Positions 63,402-64,000 of a DNA stretch of 64,000 bases are shown one piece after another. How positions within the stretch are numbered: position 1 is the first letter of the stretch; every line of letters begins with the position of its first letter. A program made the translations under genes and the position numbers. The notes beneath the pieces were generated by a model. The model made no database searches. It was not told the DNA's origin and saw nothing but the letters and a program-made list of their open reading frames with translations. The DNA is from Paralichthys olivaceus (lineage: Eukaryota; Chordata; Actinopteri; Pleuronectiformes; Paralichthyidae): assembly GCF_024713975.1 (NCBI RefSeq), contig NC_091093.1:28262501-28326500 (forward strand), read 5' to 3'.

Positions 63402-64000
63402 CTGCCCGAGAAACGCAAACAACCTCAGCTCAACAAACAGCTCGTGCGCTGCACAGGAACAAACCATATTCAGGTTGACATTTAAACGCGGCATATTTAT
63501 ATATCTATCAGAATATAGATGTGTGACTATGTAAACCTTCACCTCAAATGGAAGTCATTTATAATGTTTGACATGGTTTTAAAAGGTGAGCAGTAGTGAG
63601 GGCCTGGTGTCATCACCAAGAAGCTGTAATATTGAAAATATAAATCAATAATGAGCTGCTGCCGTATGTTGTCTATCTGGCATTTCTTTTTTTCTGTTCC
63701 GCTTTAATTTCTTATATTTAATAAAACAGATTTCACACTGACAGCTTCAGTAAGGCTGATGGTGTTTGACTGGTTCTTAATCCTCCACATCATCACAACA
63801 ATAAACTGTGACAAAGTTTTAATAGTATTAAGTAGTTTCATGTACAACCTCGTCCCTCGACTCTGTCTCACACTGTCTCCTTCTATTAAGACAAGCGAAG
63901 CAAACTATTACAGACGGCCAACTGTAGCTCTCAATACAAACCGCTCCCGAGTGCTGGGGTTAATGCGACACAGGCAAAAATGAAAATAACAAAAAAAGCA

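Overview
The window looks like ordinary nuclear DNA of a ray-finned (teleost) fish. It has many short exons with GT-AG introns, AT-rich introns full of CA/TA/GA microsatellites and homopolymer G/C runs, dispersed repeats of teleost type, and five genes whose closest recognisable relatives are vertebrate. I see no prokaryotic operon, CRISPR array, phage or intact virus.

Layout: 1-5569 is non-coding, holding microsatellites, a MEF2-like site cluster and the probable ttc17 3' UTR. 5570-20626 (minus) is ttc17 in 25 coding exons that join in phase to a 1205-residue secretory-type TPR protein. 20627-20806 is a compact CpG-rich bidirectional promoter shared with traf6. 22227-25474 (plus) is traf6 in 7 coding exons (570 aa: RING, TRAF zinc fingers, coiled coil, MATH), with a long 3' UTR. 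27479-47494 (minus) is trpm5, with 25 coding exons in phase plus an unresolved N-terminal exon. 49050-49702 (plus) is cdkn1c (p57-like CDK inhibitor) in two exons. 53524-63401 (minus) holds the last seven coding exons of kcnq1; its channel core lies beyond the right edge.

Trpm5, cdkn1c and kcnq1 correspond to the human 11p15.5 cluster, and ttc17 and traf6 to human 11p12-p11.2. Here the cdkn1c-kcnq1 pair is inverted as a block relative to trpm5 compared with human. The genes are not an operon. Their products act separately: TPR protein of cilia/actin, TLR/IL-1 signalling ubiquitin ligase, taste-cell cation channel, cell-cycle inhibitor, cardiac/epithelial K+ channel.

The most interesting unexplained signal is in the kcnq1 intron homologous to human intron 10, which in mammals houses the KCNQ1OT1 promoter/KvDMR1 imprinting centre. 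This fish intron contains a GC-box and double-CCAAT promoter-like block oriented antisense to kcnq1, and two perfect CTCF-consensus matches. Exon boundaries were worked out by hand from reading frame and splice consensus, so a one-base error in individual coordinates is possible.
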